Assembly: GCA_903851135.1 (NCBI GenBank)
Contig: CAINNK010000015.1
Location: forward strand, 1 to 46,184
From: an uncultured bacterium
GTDB taxonomy: Bacteria; Patescibacteriota; Minisyncoccia; Moranbacterales; GWC2-37-73
Length of the DNA: 46,184 nucleotides
Reading direction: 5' to 3'
Notes under the pieces: generated by a model
Databases searched by the model: none
The model's input: the letters and a program-made list of their open reading frames with translations, nothing else
Told to the model about the DNA's origin: nothing
Made by a program: the position numbers and the translations under genes
In this document: positions 16,277 to 25,811 of the stretch, one piece after another
Numbering within the stretch: the first letter of the stretch is position 1
Layout: the number at the start of each line of letters is the position of its first letter

Positions 16277-17302
16277 TTAGAGATTTTCGGATAGTTGAAT
16301 ATTACTAGGCAAACCTTTTGAAAGCTCTGGATATTCTATCGCCATTTGGGTGAATTTGTCCATTTTATAGATTTCATTAATCTCGACTTGGCGAATGATG
16401 TCCTTGAACAGATTTTTCATTTCGCGAATGAGGTCACGAATAACCTCGCGGCTCTCGACTTCAATATCAAGCATTAGCTCCCAATTTCCCATGCCTTTGA
16501 CGTAATTGATGATATTTGGGTGCAGACAGCAAAATTCATAGAGATCATCGATGCGTTGTTGATCAAATTGCACAATTTTGAAAGCCACGCGATAAAAGAG
16601 CAAGCCAGCTTTTTGATAGTCAATCGTGCAGGCAATTTTGGTGATGACACCATTTTTTTCAAGTTTATTATAATGTTTGTGAACCAGTCCAACTGAGACG
16701 CCGAGAATTTTGGCAATTTTGGTAAATTCCATGCGCCCATCTTCCAAAAGCAGGGAAATGATTTTGCGATCAGTTTCGGAAAGTTTGATTTTTTCGACAG
16801 TGCCGCCGGAAAGGGCGAATTTTTGAAATTCATTTTGTTTGCCGACTAAATAGGTTCGTGGGAACTTCACAAAGCCAAGACCCACGAAGATATCATTCTG
16901 AGTTATAAAAGCCCCATATTTGCTGAAAATATCTTGCAAAATTTCATTGTGGTGAAAAATATCTTTGGCAATGATGGCAATCATCACATCGGCGTAGCCG
17001 TCGGAACGCATGACAATTGGAATATATTTGTTTGCGTCAAAATACTTATACATCTCAACTTCTTTTTCCTTGCTTAGACCGGAAAATTTTAGCCAATAGG
17101 CCCAAAAGAAAGAATAGTCAGCTTTATCATAGTCAGTAAAGGCCCAAAAGTGCTTGATGATGCCTTTTTCTTGCAGCTGCTCGACGTGATATTTTACAAC
17201 CTGCGGAGTTGAATCGAGGACTCTGGCTATTTCCGAAAAGCTGACCCGGCCGTCCTTGTCGAGTTCAAAGAGGATTTTTTTGTCGAAGTCTGTGAGGTTC
17301 AT
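16277..17302 (-). CDS. Lrp/AsnC-family regulator with two tandem AsnC-type HTH units
   Basis: LTDFDKKILFELDKDGRVSFSEIARVLDSTPQVVKYHVEQL and LSETDRKIISLLLEDGRMEFTKIAKILGVSVGLVHKHYNKL. Confidence 0.87.
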   Translation of the reverse strand: MNLTDFDKKILFELDKDGRVSFSEIARVLDSTPQVVKYHVEQLQEKGIIKHFWAFTDYDKADYSFFWAYWLKFSGLSKEKEVEMYKYFDANKYIPIVMRSDGYADVMIAIIAKDIFHHNEILQDIFSKYGAFITQNDIFVGLGFVKFPRTYLVGKQNEFQKFALSGGTVEKIKLSETDRKIISLLLEDGRMEFTKIAKILGVSVGLVHKHYNKLEKNGVITKIACTIDYQKAGLLFYRVAFKIVQFDQQRIDDLYEFCCLHPNIINYVKGMGNWELMLDIEVESREVIRDLIREMKNLFKDIIRQVEINEIYKMDKFTQMAIEYPELSKGLPSNIQLSENL

Positions 17303-17365
17303 TTTTTAAATTTTATCATTATGACATCATTATAGTGCATTATTGATAAAAATGCAAGCAAACTA

Positions 17366-17394
17366 TTGAAATATTATCCAAAATGCTATATAAT
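17366..17394 (+). promoter_or_regulatory. Promoter TTGAAA-N17-TATAAT upstream of receiver-domain gene
   Basis: Direct motif read. Confidence 0.6.
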
Positions 17395-17411
17395 ACGCTG
17401 TTAGGATGAAG

Positions 17412-17473
17412 TATCCGAATTTGAGACGAATTCGATTCTAATTATCCGAATTCAAGACAAATTAAATCCAAAT
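17412..17473 (+). repeat. Two tandem imperfect 31-nt repeats in the 5' leader
   Basis: TATCCGAATTTGAGACGAATTCGATTCTAAT / TATCCGAATTCAAGACAAATTAAATCCAAAT. Confidence 0.75.
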
Positions 17474-17530
17474 TACATTCTAACAAATTCTTTGAAAAAT
17501 TAATCACCTCAAAAATAAACGGAGAAGATC

Positions 17531-17974
17531 ATGAAAAAGATTCTTGTCGTTGAAGATCGACCTAATCATATGAAAGATGCTCTTGAGTTTCTTTCCTCAA
17601 TTGAAGGTCTAGAAATATTTACTGCAACAAACGCGAGCGAGGCCAGTGGAATAATTTTCAATGAAGACCTTGACGGAGTAATAACTGATATCTTTATACC
17701 AATAAGTTCAGGTAAAAGTTCAGAAAATCCATGTGGATTGATAGTGGCTGCTCAGGCTAAAGAAAAAGGAATCAGATGTGTACTTTGCACTGACCAATAT
17801 CATCACGGTGAAAAACTTGAGTGGTTGTATCAGATGTTCTGTGCGCTTAGAAAACCGCTGAATTGTGGATGGGGAGAAACGATAATTGATAGAGGCCATA
17901 ATCCTCATAGTTCGAAGAAAAAAAATTGGAAAGCAGCTTACGAAGATATTTGTGGTCTCTATGATAGAAGATAG
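17531..17974 (+). CDS. Stand-alone response-regulator receiver-like protein
   Basis: KKILVVEDRPNHMKDALEFL...DGVITDIFIP...VLCTDQ; SD GGAGAAG. Confidence 0.65.
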   Translation: MKKILVVEDRPNHMKDALEFLSSIEGLEIFTATNASEASGIIFNEDLDGVITDIFIPISSGKSSENPCGLIVAAQAKEKGIRCVLCTDQYHHGEKLEWLYQMFCALRKPLNCGWGETIIDRGHNPHSSKKKNWKAAYEDICGLYDRR

Positions 17975-17982
17975 TAAAATCT

Positions 17983-18013
17983 GGCAAGAGAAATTAAAAA
18001 AATTTCTCTTGCC
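17983..18013. other. Strong intergenic hairpin
   Basis: GGCAAGAGAAATT-aaaaa-AATTTCTCTTGCC. Confidence 0.7.
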
Positions 18014-18089
18014 ACTTCAATTGAGTTCACAATAATTGTGGATTCATAGAAGAAAAAGTTACTTAATAGATAAAATGTAGGAGATAACA

Positions 18090-18317
18090 GTGTCTAAACT
18101 AGTTGAATTTAAGGATTTGGATTATAGCGATGAATTCATTGTTGATCCAGCCTCAATTCGGGATGAGGAAGACATAATTGTTTTCACAAAACGTCAGTTT
18201 GCCGGTGGTGGTGGAGATGTTGGGGTTTCCAATGACAGGGATGGCAAACACAAAATACTTTTTGAACCAACTCGGAAGGTATTAAAAGTTTTTGCGAGGA
18301 GGGCAGACAAGGTTTGA
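18090..18317 (+). CDS. Hypothetical protein (75 aa)
   Basis: Intact ORF; start may be GTG slightly upstream. Confidence 0.5.
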   Translation: MSKLVEFKDLDYSDEFIVDPASIRDEEDIIVFTKRQFAGGGGDVGVSNDRDGKHKILFEPTRKVLKVFARRADKV

Positions 18318-18419
18318 ATAGTTTAGGGTGTAGTTAAATTTAACCGCACCCTATTCAAATAAAAATTATTTTTTTGTGATATAATTAAAGCATAAATATT
18401 TTTTATACATTAAAATTTT

Positions 18420-21400
18420 ATGTGTGGAATAATTGGAATTTTCGGTGAGAATAATCCAAAGGAAAGGGCGCATCAATCTTTGGAAAAAATCGTGCACAGA
18501 GGGAGCAACACTTTTGAATTGGCATATTTTCCTAATGCGGTTTTGGGAGCCAATCGTTTGCCAATAGTTGATCGTGAGCATGCCGTGCAGCCACAGTCTA
18601 ATGAAAATGGCACAATTTTTGCAACTCAAAATGGCGAAATTTTTAATTATAAAAAACTCAAGGAAGAATTGATTGACAAGGGTCATCAATTCAAAACAGA
18701 CTCTGACACGGAAGTGCTGGTTCATTTGTATGAAGAATACGGAACTGAAATGGTTTATAAGTTGGACACGGAAATGTTTGCCTTTATTGTTTTTGATCGA
18801 AATGATAATTCGGTTTTTGTGGCGCGCGATCCGCTTGGAGTAAAGCCACTTTACTATGCGGAAGACAAGAGTGGACAATTTTATTTTGCTTCTGAACTTA
18901 AGCAGCTTTCCTTTTTTGAGGATATTGAGGAAATTTACACTTTTCCAGCGGGAACATATTTTTTCAACGGAGAATTTAAAAAGTATTTTACGCTGCAAAT
19001 TACAAATGAACTTAATAATGAGAAAGAAATTATTGATTTATTTGAGAAAAAAATTGTCGAAGCAGTTTCAAAGAGGGTTCAAACTGATTTGCCAATAGGG
19101 GTTTTTTTGAGCGGCGGAGTGGACAGCAGTTTGATTATGGAAATTGCAACCAGGATTCATCCGGATGTGACTGCTATCATTTTGGGATATCCAGGATCTT
19201 CTGATTATGAGTATGCTTTGCGTTTGTGCCAGGACAGGAAATATAAGCATCACATTGTGCGCCCGGATGTTGATTTTGAAAAAGAATTAGATGGTTTGAT
19301 TTATCATCTGGAAACGTACGAGCCGCTTATCATTAGACAATCGTTCTCACTTGATATTTGTGCACGGGAGGCCAATCGCCTTGGGCTCAAGGTTGTCTTG
19401 GTTGGAGAAGGTGCGGATGAACTTTTTGGCGGATATAATGAATTTTCAAATCTGCCAGCTGAGAAAGTGAATCAAGGCTGCTTGATGCTGACTGAGTCCT
19501 TGAGCGCTGGACATTTGCAGCGAGTCGACAGAATGAGCATGAAGCACACGGTGGAAATTCGCGCACCATTTTTTGATAAAGAAGTTGTTGAGGTCGCCTT
19601 GAAAATCAGTGGAGAGCTTAAGATTAAAAAAGAAAATCATCAGGTTACAACGAAATATATTCTGCGCAAGACGGCGGCAAATTTTCTGCCAGACTATATC
19701 GCTTGGCGGTATAAGGTGCCATTTAGTAATGGAGCAGGAATGAACGTGGGGAATAATTTCAAATCCCAGGATGGAGATGTGGCAAAAATAATTTTGGAAA
19801 AAGAAGAAGCGCAACTGGCGCAAGCTATGCTAGACAAATATACAGTTAGCACTAAAGAAGGAAAATATTATTTGAAAAAGTTTGACGAATTTGGATTCAC
19901 GAAATTGCTTGGCAGCGAAAAAAGGTTGGTTGTGAAAGACAATTTAAATGACTTGCACAGTTCACAAAAACAGCGCTTGCTTGTGGGTGAGTTTGATCGC
20001 TTAGCGCTGTATTTTCCAGTATATTTTGCGGCTCAAAAAGGAATTTTTGTTCTGCACGATTTAGACATTGATTTTATTGCAACTGGTGGTGACGATAAAA
20101 CATATGGCTCATTGGTTAATAATTCGGCTCATATTGGACTTTCAGACCCGATGTTCGCGATGTTTGAAAATAAAGAAGGAGTCAAAGGAGAAATTGTCGG
20201 CGAGCTTGTGGAAAATATTCCAGGAGTTGCCATCACACTTAATCCTAATGTTAAAATTAAAAAAATAGAAGACTTCAAAAAATATAAAGTCGGAACTTTC
20301 GAAGCATTCAGTACGATGAATGGAATTGTGAAATATCTTTTGCCTAAAGAAACATCGATTTCTGATTTTGAACACAAAACACTTTTGGAGAAACTGGCCA
20401 GCAGGGAAATTGATGTTGCAGTGGTGCTTCCAGAGCAGGCGTATGAACTGGAGTTGATTGGCGGACGAATTGTCTTTGATTTTAGTTTGCAGTTTCAGAA
20501 ATTTTTGTTTAGTGGATTTACAATTTCTAATATTTTGGAAGAAAAATATCGAGAGCATCTGAAATCTTTCGTGGTCGCTGTGCGCGAGGCAGTGCAATAT
20601 ATCAGGAAAAATAAAAAAGAAGCGCTGGCTGAATTTGCAAGAACCTTTCCAGAACTAAAAGCATCTGAAAAAATATTTGACTGTTATTTGAATCTTTGGT
20701 CAACGACGCTGAAAGTTGAAAAAGAAGATTATAAAAATGCCTGCGATGTTTGGAAAGAAAATTATCCTCAGCTTTTGAAAAAATATGTTCCATATTTCAG
20801 AAAAGTGTCCATCGTCGATCCTGTGATTGAAAAAATAAATTCACGGGAATATCGCAGGGACTTCCCGTTTTTAGAAGATGTACTTGAAAAAAATATCATC
20901 AAATCTCTAAATAATAAAACGCCACTTGAATTTGTTGGTTTTTGGGGAGCTGGAGAAAAGGAGGCTATTGATAATCACGATAAAAATGCTCTAAGATATT
21001 TTAAAAGTTACATTGAAAATATCAAAAGTGTGTTTGCTCCAGAAATTAAAATTACTTGGATTCTTTCTGATGCACATGCAAAAAATAATGGATATGCAGA
21101 AGAAAAATATACGAAATATTTAGAGCAAATAAAAGTTGCATTAGAAGAAGCTGGATTTCAAGTGATTTATCTCAGTCAATTGTGGGAAAAGTGGAATCTT
21201 AAGGAGCAAGATATTCAAGAGAGCTTGGAGAAACAGGAGAAAAATTGGTGGAGTAAGGTTGCTATTGCAGCTCAATTGGAAAAGCAGGCACAAAAAAGAT
21301 TCAAAATGGATGATTTTGTTTTTGGAGCGCAGAAATATTATATAATGCGAAAATTGGAAAAGCCTCATTTAGAGAAAGAGTTTAAAGATTGTGTGTTTTT

Positions 21401-21506
21401 CAGTTTTAATGATGGTCAAACGCAATCACTGCTACCAAAATTGCCTTCGATATATCTATATAGTGAAAATCGAGGAATAAGCGATGTGCCTTGGTTTAAT
21501 AATTAA
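18420..21506 (+). CDS. Asparagine synthase (class II glutamine amidotransferase + synthase) fused to NMT1/THI5-like substrate-binding fold and uncharacterised C-terminal domain
   Basis: MCGIIGIFGE (Cys2), GVFLSGGVDSSLIMEIA, GEGADELFGGYNEF; ~19980-20850 ABC-SBP-like (FDRLALYFPVYFAAQKGIFVLHDLDIDFIATGGDDKTYGSLVNNSAHIGLSD); ~20930-21506 unassigned. Confidence 0.88.
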   Translation: MCGIIGIFGENNPKERAHQSLEKIVHRGSNTFELAYFPNAVLGANRLPIVDREHAVQPQSNENGTIFATQNGEIFNYKKLKEELIDKGHQFKTDSDTEVLVHLYEEYGTEMVYKLDTEMFAFIVFDRNDNSVFVARDPLGVKPLYYAEDKSGQFYFASELKQLSFFEDIEEIYTFPAGTYFFNGEFKKYFTLQITNELNNEKEIIDLFEKKIVEAVSKRVQTDLPIGVFLSGGVDSSLIMEIATRIHPDVTAIILGYPGSSDYEYALRLCQDRKYKHHIVRPDVDFEKELDGLIYHLETYEPLIIRQSFSLDICAREANRLGLKVVLVGEGADELFGGYNEFSNLPAEKVNQGCLMLTESLSAGHLQRVDRMSMKHTVEIRAPFFDKEVVEVALKISGELKIKKENHQVTTKYILRKTAANFLPDYIAWRYKVPFSNGAGMNVGNNFKSQDGDVAKIILEKEEAQLAQAMLDKYTVSTKEGKYYLKKFDEFGFTKLLGSEKRLVVKDNLNDLHSSQKQRLLVGEFDRLALYFPVYFAAQKGIFVLHDLDIDFIATGGDDKTYGSLVNNSAHIGLSDPMFAMFENKEGVKGEIVGELVENIPGVAITLNPNVKIKKIEDFKKYKVGTFEAFSTMNGIVKYLLPKETSISDFEHKTLLEKLASREIDVAVVLPEQAYELELIGGRIVFDFSLQFQKFLFSGFTISNILEEKYREHLKSFVVAVREAVQYIRKNKKEALAEFARTFPELKASEKIFDCYLNLWSTTLKVEKEDYKNACDVWKENYPQLLKKYVPYFRKVSIVDPVIEKINSREYRRDFPFLEDVLEKNIIKSLNNKTPLEFVGFWGAGEKEAIDNHDKNALRYFKSYIENIKSVFAPEIKITWILSDAHAKNNGYAEEKYTKYLEQIKVALEEAGFQVIYLSQLWEKWNLKEQDIQESLEKQEKNWWSKVAIAAQLEKQAQKRFKMDDFVFGAQKYYIMRKLEKPHLEKEFKDCVFFSFNDGQTQSLLPKLPSIYLYSENRGISDVPWFNN

Positions 21507-21521
21507 TTTAAAAATAAACGT

Positions 21522-23372
21522 ATGTTTAAGGAAAACAATTTTTTTCCCAATCAAGAAAGAAACCCAGAAGAGAAAAAGAGGGTTACGTTGATGACTGGCA
21601 CTCAAATGGAAAGGTCATTGCGTCACTTGGCAGGACTGATTGAAAAATATCAAAAAGACAATTATGAGGTTGATATCTTGAATCTGGGAACAATGGCCGG
21701 GGTGTATGAGCAAAAAGATGGTGGTTATCCAGAAGAACTTGAAAAAGAAATTATGGCCTTTCTTTCAGAAAAAAAACCTGAAATGATTGGCGTTTCGATG
21801 ATTGATTTTGGAGTTGATCGGATTTCTGATCTGATTAAAAAAATTTCACAGAATGAGGAAATACAAGAAAATAAAACAAAAATAATTGCTGGTGGGCCCT
21901 ATGCAATTGAGCATTCTGAAAGGTGTCTAAATATTGAAGGAATTGATGCTGTTTGCTATACGACTGGTTGGCACTTTGCTGATATTGTGGAGGCTTGCTC
22001 AAACGATAGACTGGAAAAAATTCCTGGTTTAATGATTAAAACTGGCATAAACGAAAAGGGTGAGGCAGAATATATCAAGACTCAATTGCCAGACTTAAGA
22101 ATTAATATATCTGAGCAGCCGCTGCCAGACGAATCACTGGAAAATACTTATAGAATTTACGAGGGTCATTTAGTCAATGCTTCTGAGTCAGGTGGAGCAA
22201 TTCCAGTTGAGCATCATCAATTGCCACATAAACACACGGGGGTGCTTGTTACGAGTGAAGGTTGTCGTAATAATTGTAAATTTTGTTCAATTCCTACTCA
22301 GAGGAAAACCCTTGAAGAACAATTTGGACACAAGCTAGAGAGAGTAAAATTTCTTCAACCCGAAAAAGCAATTAAGCTTATACAAAATTATCTTAAAGAA
22401 AATCCAAATACCCGGTATATTTTGTTTAATGATAATGATTTTACCGCAAGATCCGTAGAAGGAACTAGGGAGTTTGCGAAATTATATAAGGAACAAATAA
22501 AGCTTCCTTTTTATTGCCAGTGTTCACCAAACACAGCGATTCTTGAGGATAAAATAGATTTACTAAGAGAGGCTGGGATGGATACTTTTGATACTGGTGT
22601 TCAAGGAAGTGAGCAATCTAACAAGTCAGCCAAGTACGACAGAAGCTGTACAGATGAACAGGTTTTGACTGTAGCTGAAAAGCTGTCACCATATTTGGAA
22701 AAAAGAAATGAAAAAGGTGAGGTCATGGAGGAAGGATTGAAGGCAGCTTTCGATTTCATCAATGGGAATGAGGTTCACACCAAGGAAGACATGCTTTCAA
22801 CGATGGACTTTGTGAAAAAAATTACCAGCGCAATAGAAAGTAATACCGCAGGTCAAGGAAGTTGGAATTTGGCAGTTCATAATTTAACGCTTGATAAGGA
22901 TCGAGAATTAGCAGTTGAGTATCAAAAGAAAAAAATTGCAGAAGGCATTTCTGTGGGAGAAGTGGATGATTCTGATTATCACAATGCGACTGTAGAGGCT
23001 TTTTATAAATTAAATGAACCATATCTCAATATAATGTTGGAGTGGATGGGCGGATTGCATGATCAGGTTCATTTGGGCCGATTGCCAAGGCAATCTGAAG
23101 CTTTTGCAAAACTGATTGAAGAAGTTTTAGCTAAGGATGAAAAGTTAAAGGAGCTGATAGTATTAAAAAAAGGATCAAAACCAGAAACAATCGACTTGCT
23201 GACAGATGAAGAGGTGTATGCATATCTTGGAGACAAGGAAAATCCTAGAGCAAAAGAAGTTCTGAAATTGATAAGTGAAAAAATACCAGAAATTAATTAT
23301 TCTTATCATCGACCAGATAGGTATGACTTTGATTATGATTGGGCCGAAAAGCAGATAGCAGAAAAAAAATAG
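21522..23372 (+). CDS. Radical SAM protein, B12-binding-like N-terminus
   Basis: TSEGCRNNCKFCSIPTQRK (CX3CX2C); N-terminal region arranged like B12-radical-SAM proteins. Confidence 0.85.
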   Translation: MFKENNFFPNQERNPEEKKRVTLMTGTQMERSLRHLAGLIEKYQKDNYEVDILNLGTMAGVYEQKDGGYPEELEKEIMAFLSEKKPEMIGVSMIDFGVDRISDLIKKISQNEEIQENKTKIIAGGPYAIEHSERCLNIEGIDAVCYTTGWHFADIVEACSNDRLEKIPGLMIKTGINEKGEAEYIKTQLPDLRINISEQPLPDESLENTYRIYEGHLVNASESGGAIPVEHHQLPHKHTGVLVTSEGCRNNCKFCSIPTQRKTLEEQFGHKLERVKFLQPEKAIKLIQNYLKENPNTRYILFNDNDFTARSVEGTREFAKLYKEQIKLPFYCQCSPNTAILEDKIDLLREAGMDTFDTGVQGSEQSNKSAKYDRSCTDEQVLTVAEKLSPYLEKRNEKGEVMEEGLKAAFDFINGNEVHTKEDMLSTMDFVKKITSAIESNTAGQGSWNLAVHNLTLDKDRELAVEYQKKKIAEGISVGEVDDSDYHNATVEAFYKLNEPYLNIMLEWMGGLHDQVHLGRLPRQSEAFAKLIEEVLAKDEKLKELIVLKKGSKPETIDLLTDEEVYAYLGDKENPRAKEVLKLISEKIPEINYSYHRPDRYDFDYDWAEKQIAEKK

Positions 23373-23383
23373 TTAAGAAAAAT

Positions 23384-23417
23384 AAAAAGCGAAGTCTGAA
23401 AATGACTTCGCTTTTTT
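23384..23417 (+). terminator. Terminator of the two-gene locus
   Basis: AAAAAGCGAAGTC-tgaaaat-GACTTCGCTTTTTT. Confidence 0.82.
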
Positions 23418-23534
23418 AAATGAGAAAATGGGGTTAATGGATTTAAGGAGGTTAAGGGGGAAATAAAAAAAGTTGAACGGTTAAAGGGCAATGGTGGATT
23501 AAAAGGTTGAGAGTAAAATGGGAGATTGGGGTGG

Positions 23535-24362
23535 TTAGGAATTGTTGCGCAAGCTCTTAAGAAATTTGATGTCTTCCATGACTGCCTCATGCTCTGTTTC
23601 CAGAATCATAGAAATGTTTTTTGCTTGGGCGAAGGCGACGATGTTTTTGAACGCTTCCTGCCCGATGAGGCCTTTGCCGATGTGCTCGTGGCGGTCTTTG
23701 CTGGAGGCTAGTTCGGTTTTTGAATCATTGGCGTGAATAAGTTTAATTTTATTCAGATCTAGTTCAGTGTCGATTTTTTTGAGAGTATTTTTGAAATCTC
23801 GCCAATCATAGCCGGAGGCAAAAGAATGCTGGGTATCAAGGCAAATGCCTACTAGCTTGGTGTGGTTTACACCGGCAATTATTTCAGCAATTTGGGAAAA
23901 AGTTGCGCCCATGATTTTGCCGGCGCCGGCAGCATTTTCAATCAATAATTCGGTTGATCCAGCGTAGCCTTCCAAAGATTTTTTCAGCGCTTCGATAGTT
24001 TTTTCATTAGCTTCTTTTTCTGGAAGTTGTCCCGCACTGCCAAGATGGGTCATGACATATTTGGCGCCGAGAAGACTGGCGCGCTCAAGTTCATCGCGCA
24101 GGACACTGATTGAACCATAGCGGATGCGATTGTTTTCAGAAGCAAAATTGATGTAATATGGCGTGTGAACAAAGGTATCTTTTAGCTGATAGCTTTTAGC
24201 TTTTAGGTTAAATTCAGAAATAATTCCTGGAGTTAGTTCGGGGGCTTTGCCACCTTGGGGAGAGCGGGTGAAAATTTGCATCGCTTCAGCTCCAAGCAGG
24301 GCAGCTCTTTCAGGCGCATTAAAAACTCCTCCTGCAATTGAAACGTGACAACCGATGAACAT
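23535..24362 (-). CDS. nfo: Endonuclease IV
   Basis: GCHVSIAGGVFNAPERA; LIENAAGAGKIMG; GICLDTQHSFASGYD; HANDSKTELASSKDRHEHIGKGLIG. Confidence 0.95.
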   Translation of the reverse strand: MFIGCHVSIAGGVFNAPERAALLGAEAMQIFTRSPQGGKAPELTPGIISEFNLKAKSYQLKDTFVHTPYYINFASENNRIRYGSISVLRDELERASLLGAKYVMTHLGSAGQLPEKEANEKTIEALKKSLEGYAGSTELLIENAAGAGKIMGATFSQIAEIIAGVNHTKLVGICLDTQHSFASGYDWRDFKNTLKKIDTELDLNKIKLIHANDSKTELASSKDRHEHIGKGLIGQEAFKNIVAFAQAKNISMILETEHEAVMEDIKFLKSLRNNS

Positions 24363-24510
24363 AAATTTAAATTTATTTTTTTTATATTTCTATTGTAGCA
24401 GAATAAAACTAGTTTGTTTATTAAAGTGTTTTTTTAAATCCTAAATCCTAATTTCTAATTTCTCGCCCAGAGGGTGATCAGCCTTTGGCTGACAATAAAG
24501 CTTAAAATTC

Positions 24511-24565
24511 TAAATCTAAATTTTTGACATTTGAACTTTGGATTTTATTAGACATTGGATATTAG
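24511..24565 (+). repeat. ~55-nt intergenic repeat, copy A
   Basis: TAAATCTAAATTTTTGACATTTGAACTTTGGATTTTATTAGACATTGGATATTAG. Confidence 0.8.
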
Positions 24566-24577
24566 TCATTGGAAATT

Positions 24578-25537
24578 TTAAACAATTTCCCAACCTGTCT
24601 CGGTTTCTTTGATTTGACCTTTGACTTCGAAGCCGCTGGCAAGTTTGTGTCCGCCGCCGCCGAAGAGATGGGCGATTTGCGAAACATCAACACCTTTGTA
24701 TTGTTCGCTGCGCAGGCTGCCCTTAATGATGCCATGGTCACGCTCGGAAAGCACCAGGGAAAACTTGGTGCCTGGCACAGTGTTGAGAATTGAAGCTACT
24801 TGGCCGATGTCTTCAGTTGAAGCGTGGCATTGCTCAACATCTTGCTGGGTTAGCACGGTGGTAATGAGTCCGTTTTTGGGATTGATCTTAGCTTTCTCAA
24901 AAGCGATGCCCCAAAGTTTGAGCGTCGAAAGTTTTTTGTTGGCAAAAGAAGCTTGAATGATTTTCGAAAAAGACGCACCTTTTTTCATCAGGTCGGAAGA
25001 AATTTCCAACACGCGGGTGGAAGTGTTGGAATGCTGAAAATTGCCGGTGTCAGAAAGCACGCCAATCATGAGATAGGTGGCAATGTTTTTGGTAATGTGA
25101 ATATTTTGCGAGGAAAGGTATTCATAGATTAATTCGCAAGCCGAGGAGCTGGTGGCATCCAAAATAACAACGTCGGCAGAGATGGTAATGTCTGGGTGAT
25201 GATCAATGATGACAGTGGCAGTTTTTTCTGGCAGGGTTGGCAGGATTGCTTGAAAACCCCGCTCTACGCTGTCGCAGGCAATCACGGCATCATAATTTTT
25301 TAAATCAAGTTTGGTTGGAATTTCAAAAGTGTAATCCGTCAGAGATTCAAGAAATGTTGGCAATGGATCATTGCAAGCTATGTCGACAGTCTTTTTAAGT
25401 GAGGTGAGATATTCTTTCATGGCTAGTACGCTGCCGGCGGTGTCGCCATCCGGTCCGCTATGTGCGAACAGCAAAATTCGCTGTGATTTTTGGATCACGT
25501 AGGAAAGGGTTTTAAATTCTGTAGTAAAATTTTTCAT
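24578..25537 (-). CDS. DHH/DHHA1 phosphoesterase (NrnA-like)
   Basis: LLFAHSGPDGDTAGSVLAM; VIIDHHPD; LFGGGGHKLASGF. Confidence 0.93.
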   Translation of the reverse strand: MKNFTTEFKTLSYVIQKSQRILLFAHSGPDGDTAGSVLAMKEYLTSLKKTVDIACNDPLPTFLESLTDYTFEIPTKLDLKNYDAVIACDSVERGFQAILPTLPEKTATVIIDHHPDITISADVVILDATSSSACELIYEYLSSQNIHITKNIATYLMIGVLSDTGNFQHSNTSTRVLEISSDLMKKGASFSKIIQASFANKKLSTLKLWGIAFEKAKINPKNGLITTVLTQQDVEQCHASTEDIGQVASILNTVPGTKFSLVLSERDHGIIKGSLRSEQYKGVDVSQIAHLFGGGGHKLASGFEVKGQIKETETGWEIV

Positions 25538-25750
25538 TAGAGTATTTTTTTGAGAATCTGGAAATTATTTGAGAACTAAATTTTTCTCAAAATATCCTCA
25601 CCGCTCTTTCTTTTTTAACTAAAATTTTCCCTCAATCAACGGCAACCAATGGAAAATTTCAGAAAAAAGAAAGGCTTGCTCAAGCAATATATTTTTCAAA
25701 AAATTTATTCTCAAATAATTTTAAACTTGTTCGTACTAAAACTTTGAAAG

Positions 25751-25783
25751 AAAAATCTTAAACCAACGAGGTTTAAGATTTTT
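25751..25783. terminator. Terminator-like hairpin
   Basis: AAAAATCTTAAACC-aacgag-GTTTAAGATTTTT. Confidence 0.65.
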
Positions 25784-25811
25784 AGTAAATCAGTAAAAAT
25801 AGCAATGAGTT

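Noticed and set aside
18366-18998. 210-aa minus ORF opposite the asparagine synthase fusion
   Set aside because: Shadow ORF; sense strand has strong conserved motifs
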